Assembly (NCBI RefSeq): GCF_036226365.1
Contig: NZ_CP108462.1
Location: 4,338,501-4,402,500 of the forward strand
Direction: 5' to 3'
Length of the DNA: 64,000 bases
Source: Streptomyces sp. NBC_01262
GTDB taxonomy: Bacteria; Actinomycetota; Actinomycetes; Streptomycetales; Streptomycetaceae
Shown: positions 51,577-60,973 of the stretch, one piece after another
How the letters are laid out: the number at the start of each line of letters is the position of its first letter
Numbering within the stretch: position 1 is the stretch's first letter
Translations under genes and position numbers: made by a program
Notes under the pieces: generated by a model
Database searches by the model: none
The model's input: the letters and a program-made list of their open reading frames with translations, nothing else
What the model was told of the DNA's origin: nothing

Positions 51577-52374
51577 ATGACGACAACTCGCCGGGGACTG
51601 TTGGCCGGATCCGCCGCGGTCGTGGTGGGCGCCGCACTCGACGCGCCCGCCGCGCAGGCACACGCCGGAAGAGGCGGCGGCCAAAAGCCCACCGTGGTAC
51701 TCGTGCACGGCGCGTTCGCCGACGCCTCCGGCTGGAACGGGGTCGCCTCCCGGCTCATCCGCGACGGCTATCCGGTCATCGCACCGCCCAACCCACTGCG
51801 CAGCGTGGCCTCCGACTCCGCCTATCTGGCCGGCATCCTCACGACCCTCAAGGGCCCGCTCGTCCTCGTCGCGCACTCCTACGGCGGGATCGTCGCCACC
51901 AACGCCGCGACCGGCAACCCGAACGTGAAGGCGCTGGTCTACGTTGCCGCGTTCGTGCCCGACCAGGGTGAGACGCTGCTGGGCCTGCAGACGAAGTACC
52001 CGGGAAGCAGACTCAGCGAGGAAGCGCTGGACTTCCGTCCCTACGGTGAGGGACTCGTCGACGGCTACATCAAGAAGGAGCTCTTCCACGACGTGTTCGC
52101 CGGGGACCTGCCGAAGGCGACCGCCGAACTGATGTGGGCCGGACAGCGGCCGGCGGACGTGCGCACCCTCGGGGAGCCGTCCGGCGCCCCGGCCTGGAAG
52201 ACCATTCCGTCCTGGTACCTCGTGGGCCGCGACGACCGAGTACTGCCTCCGGCGGCGCAGCGGTTCATGGCGCGCCGGGCCGGCGCACACACCTTCGAGG
52301 CCGACACCTCGCATGTCGCGATGATCGCGCAGCCCGCGGCGACGGCCGCCCTCGTCAAGCGCGCCGCGCGCTGA
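51577..52374 (+). CDS. Secreted alpha/beta hydrolase (Tat signal)
   Basis: 265 residues. MTTTRRGLLAGSAAVVVGAA with twin arginines and an AQAHA cleavage site indicates Tat export. The mature part parallels the hydrolase at 38056: TVVLVHGAFADASGWNGVAS, nucleophile LVAHSYGGIVATN (AHSYG rather than GHSYG) and catalytic His in DTSHVAMIAQP. ATG 51577 follows GAAGGG. Two members of one subfamily in the island, one inside and one outside the cell, suggest related ester-type substrates. Confidence 0.9.
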   Translation: MTTTRRGLLAGSAAVVVGAALDAPAAQAHAGRGGGQKPTVVLVHGAFADASGWNGVASRLIRDGYPVIAPPNPLRSVASDSAYLAGILTTLKGPLVLVAHSYGGIVATNAATGNPNVKALVYVAAFVPDQGETLLGLQTKYPGSRLSEEALDFRPYGEGLVDGYIKKELFHDVFAGDLPKATAELMWAGQRPADVRTLGEPSGAPAWKTIPSWYLVGRDDRVLPPAAQRFMARRAGAHTFEADTSHVAMIAQPAATAALVKRAAR

Positions 52375-52586
52375 CAGGGCCGAGCCGACGAAGCCGGGAG
52401 GGGACGGCGACGTTCGAGAGGCTGGGGCGGACGGTGGGTGGTCGGCCCGGCCGCGGCCTTCCCTGCGCTCGGCGGCAACTGGGGGACGCGGGTCTTCGGC
52501 TCGCTCACCGCCGGAGGGTTCGACGACCCGCCCCCCACGCCTGATCCGTACGCCGTCCAACCGACCCTCCTGCCGAGGACGAGACG

Positions 52587-53828
52587 ATGCATCAGCACGC
52601 ATACGACAGTCAGTGCACCGCCGAGGAGAAGCGGCACACCACCGCGAAGTCGCCCATCAGGAATCCGAAGCTGACGTTGTTCGCACTGGCGTTGGGCACC
52701 TTCGCGATCGGCGCCGGCGAGTTCGGCAGCAACGGCATCATCCAGCTGTTCGCGTCCGATCTGGACGTGTCCGTTCCGGTCGCGACCTACGCGATCACCG
52801 CGTATGCCTTCGGGGTGATGATCGGCTCTCCGGCCATCACCCTGCTGGCCGCCCGGGTCAACCGGCGCACCCTGCTGCTCGGCCTGATCGGGCTGTTCCT
52901 GGTCGGCAACGGCCTCTCCGCCCTGGCGCCGAACATCGTGCTGTTCGTTGGCTTCCGGTTCGTCGCGGGCAGCGTGCAGGGCGCGTTCTTCGGAGCCGGA
53001 GCCGTCGTCGCCGCGTACGTGTACGGGCCGGGCCAGGGTGGCAAGGCGTTCGCCACCGTGATGGGAGGACTCACCGTCGCCACCATCGCCGGGTCACCGC
53101 TCGGCACCTTCATCGGCCAGCACGCCGGCTGGCGCGCCATGTACGGGACCGTGGTCGCCGTCGGCCTGCTCGCCGGAGCCGCCCTGCTGGCCTGGCTGCC
53201 GCGCACCGACGACCTGCGCGGCAGCTCCCTCACGGGCGAACTGGGCGCCCTCCGGCGGCGGGACGTCTGGCTGATGGTCACCGTCGCGGCGCTCGGCATC
53301 TCCAGCATCTTCGCCGTCTACACGTTCATCGGCCCGTTCGTCACCGACGCGGCGCTGCGGGACGCCTCGCTCATCCCGGTCGCGCTCGCCGTCTTCGGCC
53401 TCGGCATGGCGGTCGGCAACCACGTCGGCGGACGTGTCGCCGACCGGTACGAGAACCGCGGTCTGGTCCTGGGCTACGGCGGTGCTCTGGCGTTCCTGGC
53501 GCTGATCGGTGTGGCAGGCGACAACCTGGTGGTTCTTCTGCCCTGCCTGTTCGGCGTCGGCGCGACCATGATGTTCGCCATCCCCACCATCCAGGTCCGG
53601 CTGACCAGCTTCGCCCCCGACGCCCCGACCCTGATGGGAACGCTCAACCTGGCCGCGCTCAATCTGGCCAACTGTCTCGGCGCGATCGGCGGCGCGGTCG
53701 CCCTCGACGCCGACTGGGGGACCCTGTCCACCGTGTGGGCCGGCTTCGTCCTCACCACCGCGGGTCTGCTCCTGTACATCACGACCGTCACCCGGGTGAA
53801 GCCGGCGCCCGTTCCCGTTCGCGCCTGA
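52587..53828 (+). CDS. MFS efflux transporter (AraJ-like)
   Basis: 413 residues, twelve predicted spans. It starts TLFALALGTFAIGAGEFGSN and has the motif-A-like LLAARVNRRTLLLGLIGLFL and PLGTFIGQHAGWRAMYGTV, typical of the DHA1/AraJ sugar or drug efflux group. ATG 52587 has GAGGA upstream. It is followed after 24 bp by the flavoprotein gene at 53853, so the two are probably cotranscribed. Confidence 0.88.
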   Translation: MHQHAYDSQCTAEEKRHTTAKSPIRNPKLTLFALALGTFAIGAGEFGSNGIIQLFASDLDVSVPVATYAITAYAFGVMIGSPAITLLAARVNRRTLLLGLIGLFLVGNGLSALAPNIVLFVGFRFVAGSVQGAFFGAGAVVAAYVYGPGQGGKAFATVMGGLTVATIAGSPLGTFIGQHAGWRAMYGTVVAVGLLAGAALLAWLPRTDDLRGSSLTGELGALRRRDVWLMVTVAALGISSIFAVYTFIGPFVTDAALRDASLIPVALAVFGLGMAVGNHVGGRVADRYENRGLVLGYGGALAFLALIGVAGDNLVVLLPCLFGVGATMMFAIPTIQVRLTSFAPDAPTLMGTLNLAALNLANCLGAIGGAVALDADWGTLSTVWAGFVLTTAGLLLYITTVTRVKPAPVPVRA

Positions 53829-53852
53829 AACAGCCCTACTCGGAGGAAACAC

Positions 53853-55475
53853 GTGAACGACGGTGCGGCAGAGCGCGGGCCAGTCCTGGACGACAAACAG
53901 TTCCGCCGGCTCGCCGACTACGGTGAGGTGGAGCACGCCGAACCCGGCCGGGACCTGTACACGTCCGGCGACGACACCTACGACTTCTTCCTGCTCCGGT
54001 CGGCGACCGTGGACATCGTCCGGGACGCCACGGCGATCGAGCCGGAACGCCTGATCTACCGGGGCGGCCCCGGAGACTTCCTCGGCGAGCTCAACCTGCT
54101 GACCGGCCAGCACGTCTACCTGACCGCCCGGGTGGTGATCGCCGGAACAGTCGTCCGGATCCAGTCGGCGATGCTGCGCCGGGCCCTCGCCGAACAGGTC
54201 GACATCGCCGACACACTGATCGAGGCGTTCAGGGAACGGCGCGAGGTGATCCGCGGGGCGGCAGGCAATGCCCTGGAAATCGTCGGCCGGTCGTACGCCG
54301 CGGAGACGCTGGAACTACGCACCTATACGGCGCAGATGCTCCTGCCGAACTCATGGCTCGACGCGGCCTCGGACCCCGGACGCTCGCTGATGAGACGGGC
54401 GGGGCTCAGCGAGGACGACCTCCCGGCCGCGATGGTCAACGGTTCACTGCTGAGGCGCGCGACGCCCAGAACTCTGGCCGAGGTGCTCGGTCTCACCTAT
54501 CGAGCCGACGGGCGCCCGGTCGATCTCGTCGTGGTGGGCGGCGGCCCGGCGGGTCTGGCCGCCGCCGTGTACGGGGCGTCCGAGGGGCTCGTCACCGTAC
54601 TGCTGGACCGCGCCGGGCTCGGCGGCCAAGCCGCCAAGAGCGCCCGCATCGAGAACTACCTGGGCTTCCCGCACGGAGTCAGCGGTGAAAGCCTGACCCG
54701 TCTGGCGATGGTCCAGGCACTCAAGTTCGGGGTACGGATTTACTCGCCCTGCGCGGTGGTCGGCTTGGACGTCTCCGAGGAGCGACGGCCTGCCCTCCTG
54801 CTGGAGGACGGCGCACGCATTCGATGCCGCGCGGTGATCGCCGCTACCGGGGCGCACTACCGGCACCTCGACCTGGCGCAATGGACGACTTTCGAGAAGT
54901 CCGGCTGTGTCCGGTACGCCGCGACCGAGTTGGACGTCCGGGGCTATGAAAGTCAGCCGGTGACGGTCGTCGGGGGCGCCAACTCGGCCGGGCAGGCGGC
55001 CTTGTCCCTCGCCGCCCATGGCGCGACAGTGGACCTGATCATCCGCGGCGCCGACCTCGGAGCCCGGATGTCGTCCTACCTGAGCGACCGGATCCGGGCA
55101 CATTCGCGGATCCGGGTCCACACCAGCAGCAGGATCCGCGAACTGGTCGGCGGTGACACCCTCGCGTCGATCATTGCCGAGAGGTCCGATGGGCGTCAGG
55201 ACCGGCTGGCTTGCCGCGCCCTGTTCTGCTTCATCGGCGCCGACCCGGTGTCGGGCTGGCTGACTGGCGTGGCCAAGGACGACGACGGCTTCATCCTCAC
55301 GGACAGTCGGCTGCCCGCCAACCCGTTCGGTACAGCCCTGCCATTCCAGACAAGCGCACCCCGGATCTTCGCTGTCGGCGACCTCCGCTCAGGCTCGACG
55401 AAAAGAGTGGCCACCGCCGTCGGTGACGGCGCTGGCGCAGTCTCCTCCGTCCACACGGCTCTCGCCAACGAATGA
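53853..55475 (+). CDS. Cyclic-nucleotide-binding domain fused to thioredoxin-reductase-like flavoprotein
   Basis: 540 residues. Residues ~15-130 form a cNMP-binding beta-roll (IYRGGPGDFLGELNLLTGQH is the phosphate-binding cassette region). Residues ~220-540 are a thioredoxin-reductase-like domain (VDLVVVGGGPAGLAAAVYGA, TVVGGANSAGQAALSLAAHG, FAVGDLRSGSTKRVATAVGD). The redox CxxC of true thioredoxin reductases is absent; only a lone Cys is seen in EKSGCVRYAAT. It is therefore probably a ferredoxin-NADP-reductase- or monooxygenase-like flavoprotein gated by a nucleotide. GTG 53853 follows GGAGGAAACAC. Confidence 0.87.
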   Translation: MNDGAAERGPVLDDKQFRRLADYGEVEHAEPGRDLYTSGDDTYDFFLLRSATVDIVRDATAIEPERLIYRGGPGDFLGELNLLTGQHVYLTARVVIAGTVVRIQSAMLRRALAEQVDIADTLIEAFRERREVIRGAAGNALEIVGRSYAAETLELRTYTAQMLLPNSWLDAASDPGRSLMRRAGLSEDDLPAAMVNGSLLRRATPRTLAEVLGLTYRADGRPVDLVVVGGGPAGLAAAVYGASEGLVTVLLDRAGLGGQAAKSARIENYLGFPHGVSGESLTRLAMVQALKFGVRIYSPCAVVGLDVSEERRPALLLEDGARIRCRAVIAATGAHYRHLDLAQWTTFEKSGCVRYAATELDVRGYESQPVTVVGGANSAGQAALSLAAHGATVDLIIRGADLGARMSSYLSDRIRAHSRIRVHTSSRIRELVGGDTLASIIAERSDGRQDRLACRALFCFIGADPVSGWLTGVAKDDDGFILTDSRLPANPFGTALPFQTSAPRIFAVGDLRSGSTKRVATAVGDGAGAVSSVHTALANE

Positions 55476-55845
55476 CGCGTTTACCAGATCGGCTGCTGCT
55501 CGTTGCAAGCGCCTGGACACCATCACACTGGCGGTCGGTTCGTCCTCCACGTCTTCGCCGTGCTCGCCGAGTTTGTCGTGGTCGGCAGTCGGCTCCCGCA
55601 GCGGTCGGTGCCTGGCTTCCTGCGGGCGGCATGACCCGGACCTACGGCCCGATGTCGCAAATGACTGCTCCGATGGACAATGGACAGCACCTAACCCAGT
55701 CCATAATTTCGGTTCGGCCGCGTGTCCCGGATGGAGCGTGGGGTCGGGTGTGGGGGTGGCGAGCATCGGTTCCGGCAGGGACCAGGTCGAGGACATGGTC
55801 AACGTCTTCCACCGTGAGCAGGCGGCGGCGGGGGGTGTCGCCCGG
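55476..55845. other. Intergenic region left of the recombinase module
   Basis: 370 bases between the converging flavoprotein and recombinase genes. Open frames on both strands were inspected. A minus-strand stretch (MVSRRLQRAAADLVNASFVG) looks somewhat protein-like but has no start, length or family match. No hairpin terminator was found. Confidence 0.4.
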
Positions 55846-58218
55846 TCAGCGGATAGGTGGCAGGGCCTTGTCCGGGTGCGCGGTCTGCACGTACTTCACT
55901 GCGACGCCGGGGTGGATCCCGAAGAGATGAACGAGGTGGACTGGGTCGGCGCTCTGCTGCGCCTCGTAGAGGATGCGGTCGGCCCACACCTGGCGGGGCA
56001 GCAGTCCGATCTGGTCGAACGCGGCCTGCAGCGCGCAGTAGCTGAGCTGCGGTGAGGCTGGGTGCCGGTAGGACTGGGAGGTGATGAGCAGGTGCGAGTT
56101 GGTGGCCTGGGGCCAGCGGAGGCGCCGCTCGCGCAGCCAGTCGGCGACGAGGTGGGTACTGAGGTCGTCAAGGTAGACGACGTGGATGTGCTCGCCCCGG
56201 TGCACTGCCAGGGTCCGGCGGCTCAGGTCGGCGTCGGCCAGGTCGAGCCGGGCGACCTCCACGGCGCGGACGGCATGGATGGCGACCAGGCCGACGATGA
56301 GCCTTGCGGCGGGGCCGTCGAGCCGGTCCAGCGCCCCGGCCAGCCGATCGCTGGACAGCGGCAGCGGGAGATGGGTGCCGGCGGGCAGTCGCATCCCAGC
56401 GGTGGGGTTGTGGAAGATCACCCGTTCCTGTTTCAGGGCCCGGAAGATGCTCCGCAGCACGCTGAGGAGTCCGCGAGCTACATTTCCCTGGTGCCGAGCG
56501 AGTTCGACCTGTACGTGATCGGCAGTGATCTGCCGCAGGTCCTGCCCGGCCCTCGCCCATGAGGTCAGGGCGGGCGACGCGACGTATAGGTAGCGGCGAA
56601 TGCGCCGGAAGTCGGCCGGCGGGTGCTGGTAGCGGCCGTGGCCGCGCATGACGCGCACCCAGGCATGGAGTTGGTCCGCCATAGGCTCGGGCAGTCGCGT
56701 GATCTGTGCGCTCAGGGCACGTGCATCGTGCCGCTCGCGTCGCTCCTGGTCCAGGTCGCGGACGCGTGGCATAGCTGGACGCCGTACATCAGCCAGGAGC
56801 TGCCCGGGCGTTTCGGGGAGTTCGTCCGGCTCCAGCAGGGCGTGCTCGCTGAGGAACGAGATCACCCGGCGGGTGGCGGCGGGACCGGCCGCCACGGTGT
56901 CGGCCAGGGAGCGTACGTCCCGCTCGGGGATCGGCGTGTGCGGACCCAGCCGGGCCAGCAGGGTGTGCAGGACGACGGTCGCGCTGCCCGGCACGCTGTG
57001 CTTGTCGGTAACCCAAACCTGCGGGTAGTCGGCGGTGAACTCGTGCAGCAACTCCTGTGCCTGGACCGCCAGCTCGGCGCGGTCCAGGATCTGATCCCGC
57101 GGCCACTTGCGGGGCATCGAGAACAGCGTCGTCTGCCCCGGTGCAACCGGTGCCGACTTGGCCGTGCCGCTTTCCCGGGCGGCTGCTTCGCGGGCTCGCG
57201 CCCGCGCCCGCATGAGAGGGCCCGACTGGTTGTGCACGACGAACCCGAGCTCCCCAGGACGCCGTTTGAGCTGGTGCGCGAGCGGTCCGGCGAAGGCGAG
57301 CTGGGAGAAGGACTGCTTGGTCGTTTCGAGCCCGGACTCGCGCACGTAGGCCAGGCATGCGCGGCACAGGTCTTCGTCGGCGTGGAGGGGCAGACCGTCA
57401 CGCCGGCATCGCGGGCACTTTCCCGGCGGATAGCGTCCAGGTTTCTGCCGCCACTCGGCGCAGCCGCGGCACCGGGCCTTGGTGATGCCCCAGCACCCGC
57501 AGTCCGCGCAGGATCGCACCGGCCACGGCGCGGGCGACGGTGCCATACGTGGCCGCAGCATCCCGGCTTGAGCAAGAATCTCGGCAGCCGCTGCCTTCAG
57601 CGGCAACCGCACCTGATCGAGCATCTCCGGCGCGACCACGGCCTCGCCCTCGGCGTCCCTGATCGCCAGTGCGCACCGGACCAGCCGCATCACCATGTTC
57701 GACCACGACGCCGACAGGCCCTTTGTCGCCGCCCGCTGCTCGGCAAGCACCTGCAGGATTGGCTCCTCGGGCCATGTCCGGGCACTGATCCGCAGGGCAT
57801 CGCTTCGCTCGAAGCGCCGTCGGACGGGAAACAGCGTCTGCTGGCCGCGCACAACCGCGGGACAGATCCGCGGATCGTCCACCAACTGCCTCGCCTTGCG
57901 CGGGCCGAGATAGGGGTCGGCCGCGCCCCGGGGCCTCGGCAAGTTCCAGGCCGACCGCAACCCAAGGCCGGGTACATACAGGTGCAGCTGGGTGGCGGCC
58001 GGGAAGACGGCCTCGAATCCGGCCTGGATCTCCTCGCGCACCGCGATCACGCACGGACGGCACAGCCCGTCGCCGTCCACACGCCCGAACCGGCAGCACC
58101 GTGGGCAGCGCGCCGTCTCCGTACGGTTGTCCAGCCAGCCGAAACAGCTCCAGCACAGCCCGCTGAGCAGCCGGGGCACTGCCCAGTCCATGCAGAGTGC
58201 GCACTGACGCACCACCAC
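55846..58218 (-). CDS. Large zinc-ribbon tyrosine recombinase of the island
   Basis: 790 residues. The N-terminal 350 residues carry many CxxC pairs (CALCMDW, GLCWSCFG, ARCPRCCRFG, GLCRPC, RSCADCGCWG, ARCRGCAEW, GKCPRCRRDG, DLCRACLAY), probably several zinc ribbons. The C-terminal third has an arm-binding part (ALTSWARAGQDLRQITADHV) and a recombinase-like domain. The Arg candidate is in VAIHAVRAVEVARLDLADAD, and the end HLFGIHPGVAVKYVQTAHPD supplies His and a candidate Tyr. It is the third gene of a three-gene unit at the right end of the island and presumably moves it. Confidence 0.78.
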   Translation of the reverse strand: MVVRQCALCMDWAVPRLLSGLCWSCFGWLDNRTETARCPRCCRFGRVDGDGLCRPCVIAVREEIQAGFEAVFPAATQLHLYVPGLGLRSAWNLPRPRGAADPYLGPRKARQLVDDPRICPAVVRGQQTLFPVRRRFERSDALRISARTWPEEPILQVLAEQRAATKGLSASWSNMVMRLVRCALAIRDAEGEAVVAPEMLDQVRLPLKAAAAEILAQAGMLRPRMAPSPAPWPVRSCADCGCWGITKARCRGCAEWRQKPGRYPPGKCPRCRRDGLPLHADEDLCRACLAYVRESGLETTKQSFSQLAFAGPLAHQLKRRPGELGFVVHNQSGPLMRARARAREAAARESGTAKSAPVAPGQTTLFSMPRKWPRDQILDRAELAVQAQELLHEFTADYPQVWVTDKHSVPGSATVVLHTLLARLGPHTPIPERDVRSLADTVAAGPAATRRVISFLSEHALLEPDELPETPGQLLADVRRPAMPRVRDLDQERRERHDARALSAQITRLPEPMADQLHAWVRVMRGHGRYQHPPADFRRIRRYLYVASPALTSWARAGQDLRQITADHVQVELARHQGNVARGLLSVLRSIFRALKQERVIFHNPTAGMRLPAGTHLPLPLSSDRLAGALDRLDGPAARLIVGLVAIHAVRAVEVARLDLADADLSRRTLAVHRGEHIHVVYLDDLSTHLVADWLRERRLRWPQATNSHLLITSQSYRHPASPQLSYCALQAAFDQIGLLPRQVWADRILYEAQQSADPVHLVHLFGIHPGVAVKYVQTAHPDKALPPIR

Positions 58219-58232
58219 CCGAGCCCTCCAGG

Positions 58233-58559
58233 TCAGTTCGGCGGCATCAGTCTGCGCGGACCCTCTTTGCGCGGCATCGGACGCACAGGCCCCGTCTCGC
58301 CGCCGACCGCCCGCTCCTGTTCCTCATGGCCCGCCGCGGTGGCCACTGGCTCGGCCTCCATTAGATCGGCCACCGTGCACTGAAGCGCCGCGCAGATCTT
58401 GTCCAGGTCGTCCAGCCGCACCGTCACCGGGGTGCCGCCCCACAACGCGGCGACTTTGCTCAGTGACGGCGTGAACCCCACTGTCGCGAAGGCCGCCTGC
58501 AGATCGACCGGCCGCCAGATGTCGCGCTTGGCCGCCGCCCAGCGCAGATTCCACTTCAC
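58233..58559 (-). CDS. Small XRE/Cro-type helix-turn-helix protein
   Basis: 108 residues: MKWNLRWAAAKRDIWRPVDL, then FTPSLSKVAALWGGTPVTVR and LDDLDKICAALQCTVADLME, a typical lambda-repressor-like HTH used in recombinase modules. The start overlaps the stop of the upstream recombinase gene (ATGA) and the next gene follows after 14 bp. It may repress or orient the recombination reaction. Confidence 0.85.
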   Translation of the reverse strand: MKWNLRWAAAKRDIWRPVDLQAAFATVGFTPSLSKVAALWGGTPVTVRLDDLDKICAALQCTVADLMEAEPVATAAGHEEQERAVGGETGPVRPMPRKEGPRRLMPPN

Positions 58560-59707
58560 CGCAAACTCCCCCTATCCGCGACCAGCCGCTGCCCGGCCCG
58601 CGCCGCCGACTGCCGCCAGCGGTCCGCCTGCTCTGGATCGGCCTGAGCCGTCGCCAGGTAATTGACCGTGGTGGTCGTCCAAACGTGCCCGAGCAACCGC
58701 TGCACCTCCCACAACGTCATCCCCCGCTCGTAGTTGTGGGTCGCGCACGCGTGCCGCAGCAGATGCGGGAACAGCTCCGCCACCGGACCCGGAAGATACA
58801 GCCGCGACGCCGTCTTCAGCGCCCGCCGGAACGTCGCCGGGACGACCGCCGGCGCGATGGGCATGTTGAGCGCCGCCACAGGCTTCGGCAGCCGCTCGGA
58901 GGGAAACAGCGGCGCCCTCGGATGCTCCGGATCGTCCCGGAACATGCCCCGCACCTCCTCCACGTACCACCACAACAGCTGGCGGCCCTCCTCGAACAGG
59001 AACGCCTCCCGCGGCCGGGGCCCGGACCCGCGAGCGCCCTTGCCCTGCACGACGAACCGGCCCCAACGCCCCGACTCCCAGTGCACATCCCCCATCGCGA
59101 CGCCACACAGCTCCGCCGCCCGCACCCCGGACAGATAGGCGATCTTCGCCATCACGTAGTCCCGGCAGGCCACGGCCTCCTTGCGGGATTGCGGCAGAGC
59201 ATCCCGCCACGCGGCGAAGAACTCCCGCATCGCTCGCTGCGAGGGAGGCACCCGCAGCCCGAAGTCCCCACGGTGACGAGGCCGATTGAACGGATCGACG
59301 GGCGACTCCACGATCGCGCCGAACAGACGGTGGATCTCTCCGGCATACCGCTGCTCCAGGAACGCGAAGTACGCATCGATCTTGCTGATCTTTGATAGGA
59401 TCGTCGACCGTGCCCTCTTGCCCGGCCCGGCGAAGTACCGGTCCAACGCAGTCGGCGTGAGCTGCCACGGCACGACGTCGTAGTGGTCGCACAGTTCGAT
59501 CACCGGCTTGACCAGTTGGTCGATCGACGCGGGCATCAGCCCGGCCGCATCCCGCGCCCACTGATACTCCGCGAGCGTGTCGAAGAAGTACGACTGCTCG
59601 TCCCGCTGTCCCGAGCGGCTCGATCGGTAGGTGTGAAGAGAGAAGACCTCTGCCAGACCTACCGCGTCACGTCCAGGAACCAGGGAACGGGTTTCGGATT
59701 CCCCCAT
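58556..59707 (-). CDS. Tyrosine recombinase of the island
   Basis: 383 residues. The arm-binding domain includes PWQLTPTALDRYFAGPGKRA. The catalytic residues are R in AYLSGVRAAELCGVAMGDVH, HxxR in LFPHLLRHACATHNYERG, and H plus Tyr in RLLGHVWTTTTVNYLATAQA. A complete active site. It reads inward from the right border of the island, 153 bp from the junction with the interrupted gene, the position expected for the element's own recombinase. Confidence 0.88.
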   Translation of the reverse strand: MGESETRSLVPGRDAVGLAEVFSLHTYRSSRSGQRDEQSYFFDTLAEYQWARDAAGLMPASIDQLVKPVIELCDHYDVVPWQLTPTALDRYFAGPGKRARSTILSKISKIDAYFAFLEQRYAGEIHRLFGAIVESPVDPFNRPRHRGDFGLRVPPSQRAMREFFAAWRDALPQSRKEAVACRDYVMAKIAYLSGVRAAELCGVAMGDVHWESGRWGRFVVQGKGARGSGPRPREAFLFEEGRQLLWWYVEEVRGMFRDDPEHPRAPLFPSERLPKPVAALNMPIAPAVVPATFRRALKTASRLYLPGPVAELFPHLLRHACATHNYERGMTLWEVQRLLGHVWTTTTVNYLATAQADPEQADRWRQSAARAGQRLVADRGSLR

Positions 59708-59860
59708 GAAGCAGCAGATTACGAAGGTCGCTCGCGGAATCTGCGAGTGATTGCGGGAATCTCACACCCTTGAGGGACACCTCGAACACTGGTCTTCTAC
59801 CAGCTGGCTTCGCCCGATCACAGCCCCGGTGACGATGCATGAACCCGTGCGTACTCCAGT

Positions 59861-60973
59861 TCCGTCGCCGCTGATGTCGCGGGCGGCGATGATCCGGTTG
59901 TACTTGGTCCAGCCGGCGCTCAGCTTTACCTTCTTGCTCCACTGGATGTCGAAGAACTGGGTGACAGGAACCCGGTAGAGGGTGCCGCCCGTGGTGCGGA
60001 GCAGCAGATCACCGTAGCTGTTGCCGTCGAAGTCGCCGAGCTGCGTGACGAAGTTGTAGCCGTAGAGGTCGAACGAACCGCTGTTGTCCGCCGCGCAGTA
60101 CTGGAGCTTCGTGCCCCCCTGATTCGTCCCGCAGACGTCCACGAACGGCGGATCCGTCGCCTCGACGGCGAGCACCAAACCGCTGTCGCGGTATTCCTCG
60201 TCGACGTCGCGGGTCCACTCCCGGATCAGCGAGCGGTACGAGGAGACCTTGGTGTAGAGCCGCACCCCGTTCTTGACGCAGCCCATGGTCTTCGTCGCCG
60301 ATACGGCGAGCAGCTTGCCACCGGCCACCAGCGCGCCACCCGCGTCACCGAAGCACTGGTCCGCCGCGTCCACCGCAGCCTCCTCGGCGGCAGGGGTGGT
60401 GCAGAGCGTACCGCTGGGCAGCGAGGTGCCGAGCAGCGTGGCGCACCTCGCGGCGGAGAGGAGTTCGACCTTCTCCGAGTGCTTCACGCGCGTCTCGTCG
60501 TCGGCGGTGGCGCCCGTCCAGGAGTAGAAGACGGCCGTGGAACCGGCCTTGTAGAGGGTGTTGTCGCCCGGCGCGACGAGTGGGGCCCTGCCGTGCGAAG
60601 ACGCCGTCTGGTCGTTGAAGACCGAGAGGTCGGCGCCGCGGGTGGCGGAGTTGTAGAGCGGGTGGCTGCGGTAGCGGGGGCCGCTGGAACCGCCTTCGTT
60701 CGTGCCGGAGCTGGTGAAGTCCCAGGCCATGTCGTCGTCGCTGCTGCGTCCTGTGAAGCAGTCGGGCGTCGCAAGCGTCCTCGTCCGCGACAGCACGATG
60801 CCGGTGCAGGAACGCTGGGCACCGGTGGCCGAATCACTGAAGGCCATCGGGATGAGCCACGACGGCACCGCCGTGGCGGCCTGCGCGGTCTGGGCCCCGC
60901 CGGTCAGCGCCGTGACGCCGCTGAACAGGGTCGCTGCGGCCACGGCCACGGCAAGCTTGCGCGATTTACGCAT
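59861..60973 (-). pseudogene. Trypsin-like pseudoprotease with FG-GAP repeats, 5' part (split by the island)
   Basis: It has a signal peptide (RKSRKLAVAVAAATLFSGVT to AQTAQA) and then a chymotrypsin-fold domain. CTGIVLSRTRTLATPDCFTG sits where AAHC is expected, with Asp in place of His. GADLSVF keeps the Asp. CFGDAGGALVAGG has Ala in place of the nucleophilic Ser of GDSGG. Two of three catalytic residues are thus missing. FG-GAP repeats begin (QLGDFDGNSYGDLLLR) and break at ARDISGDG, after which island DNA follows to a stop at 59762. The 3' part is at 35283-35711. ATG 60973 has GAAGGA upstream. Confidence 0.85.

Larger units (their letters stand above)
35712..59860. mobile_element. 24-kb genomic island splitting a secreted pseudoprotease gene
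   Basis: The borders are set by the two halves of the interrupted gene: GAGGTA at 35706-35711 and TCCGTCGCC from 59861 join to restore an FG-GAP codon series. Reading inward, the left end starts GGAAGCGCGCGAGTTCGCGG and the right end GGAACTGGAGTACGCACGGG, sharing GGAA, GAGT-CGC and GG-TTC, weak inverted ends. A recombinase module (55846-59707) sits at the right end. The cargo is metabolic and regulatory. Whether all 24 kb came in one step is not certain: remnants at the left suggest earlier rearrangement. Confidence 0.75.

Noticed and set aside
55389..55802. Minus-strand frame between the flavoprotein and recombinase genes.
   Set aside because: It overlaps the flavoprotein gene's 3' end and lacks a ribosome site and any recognisable domain. 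One stretch looks protein-like but is too short to name.
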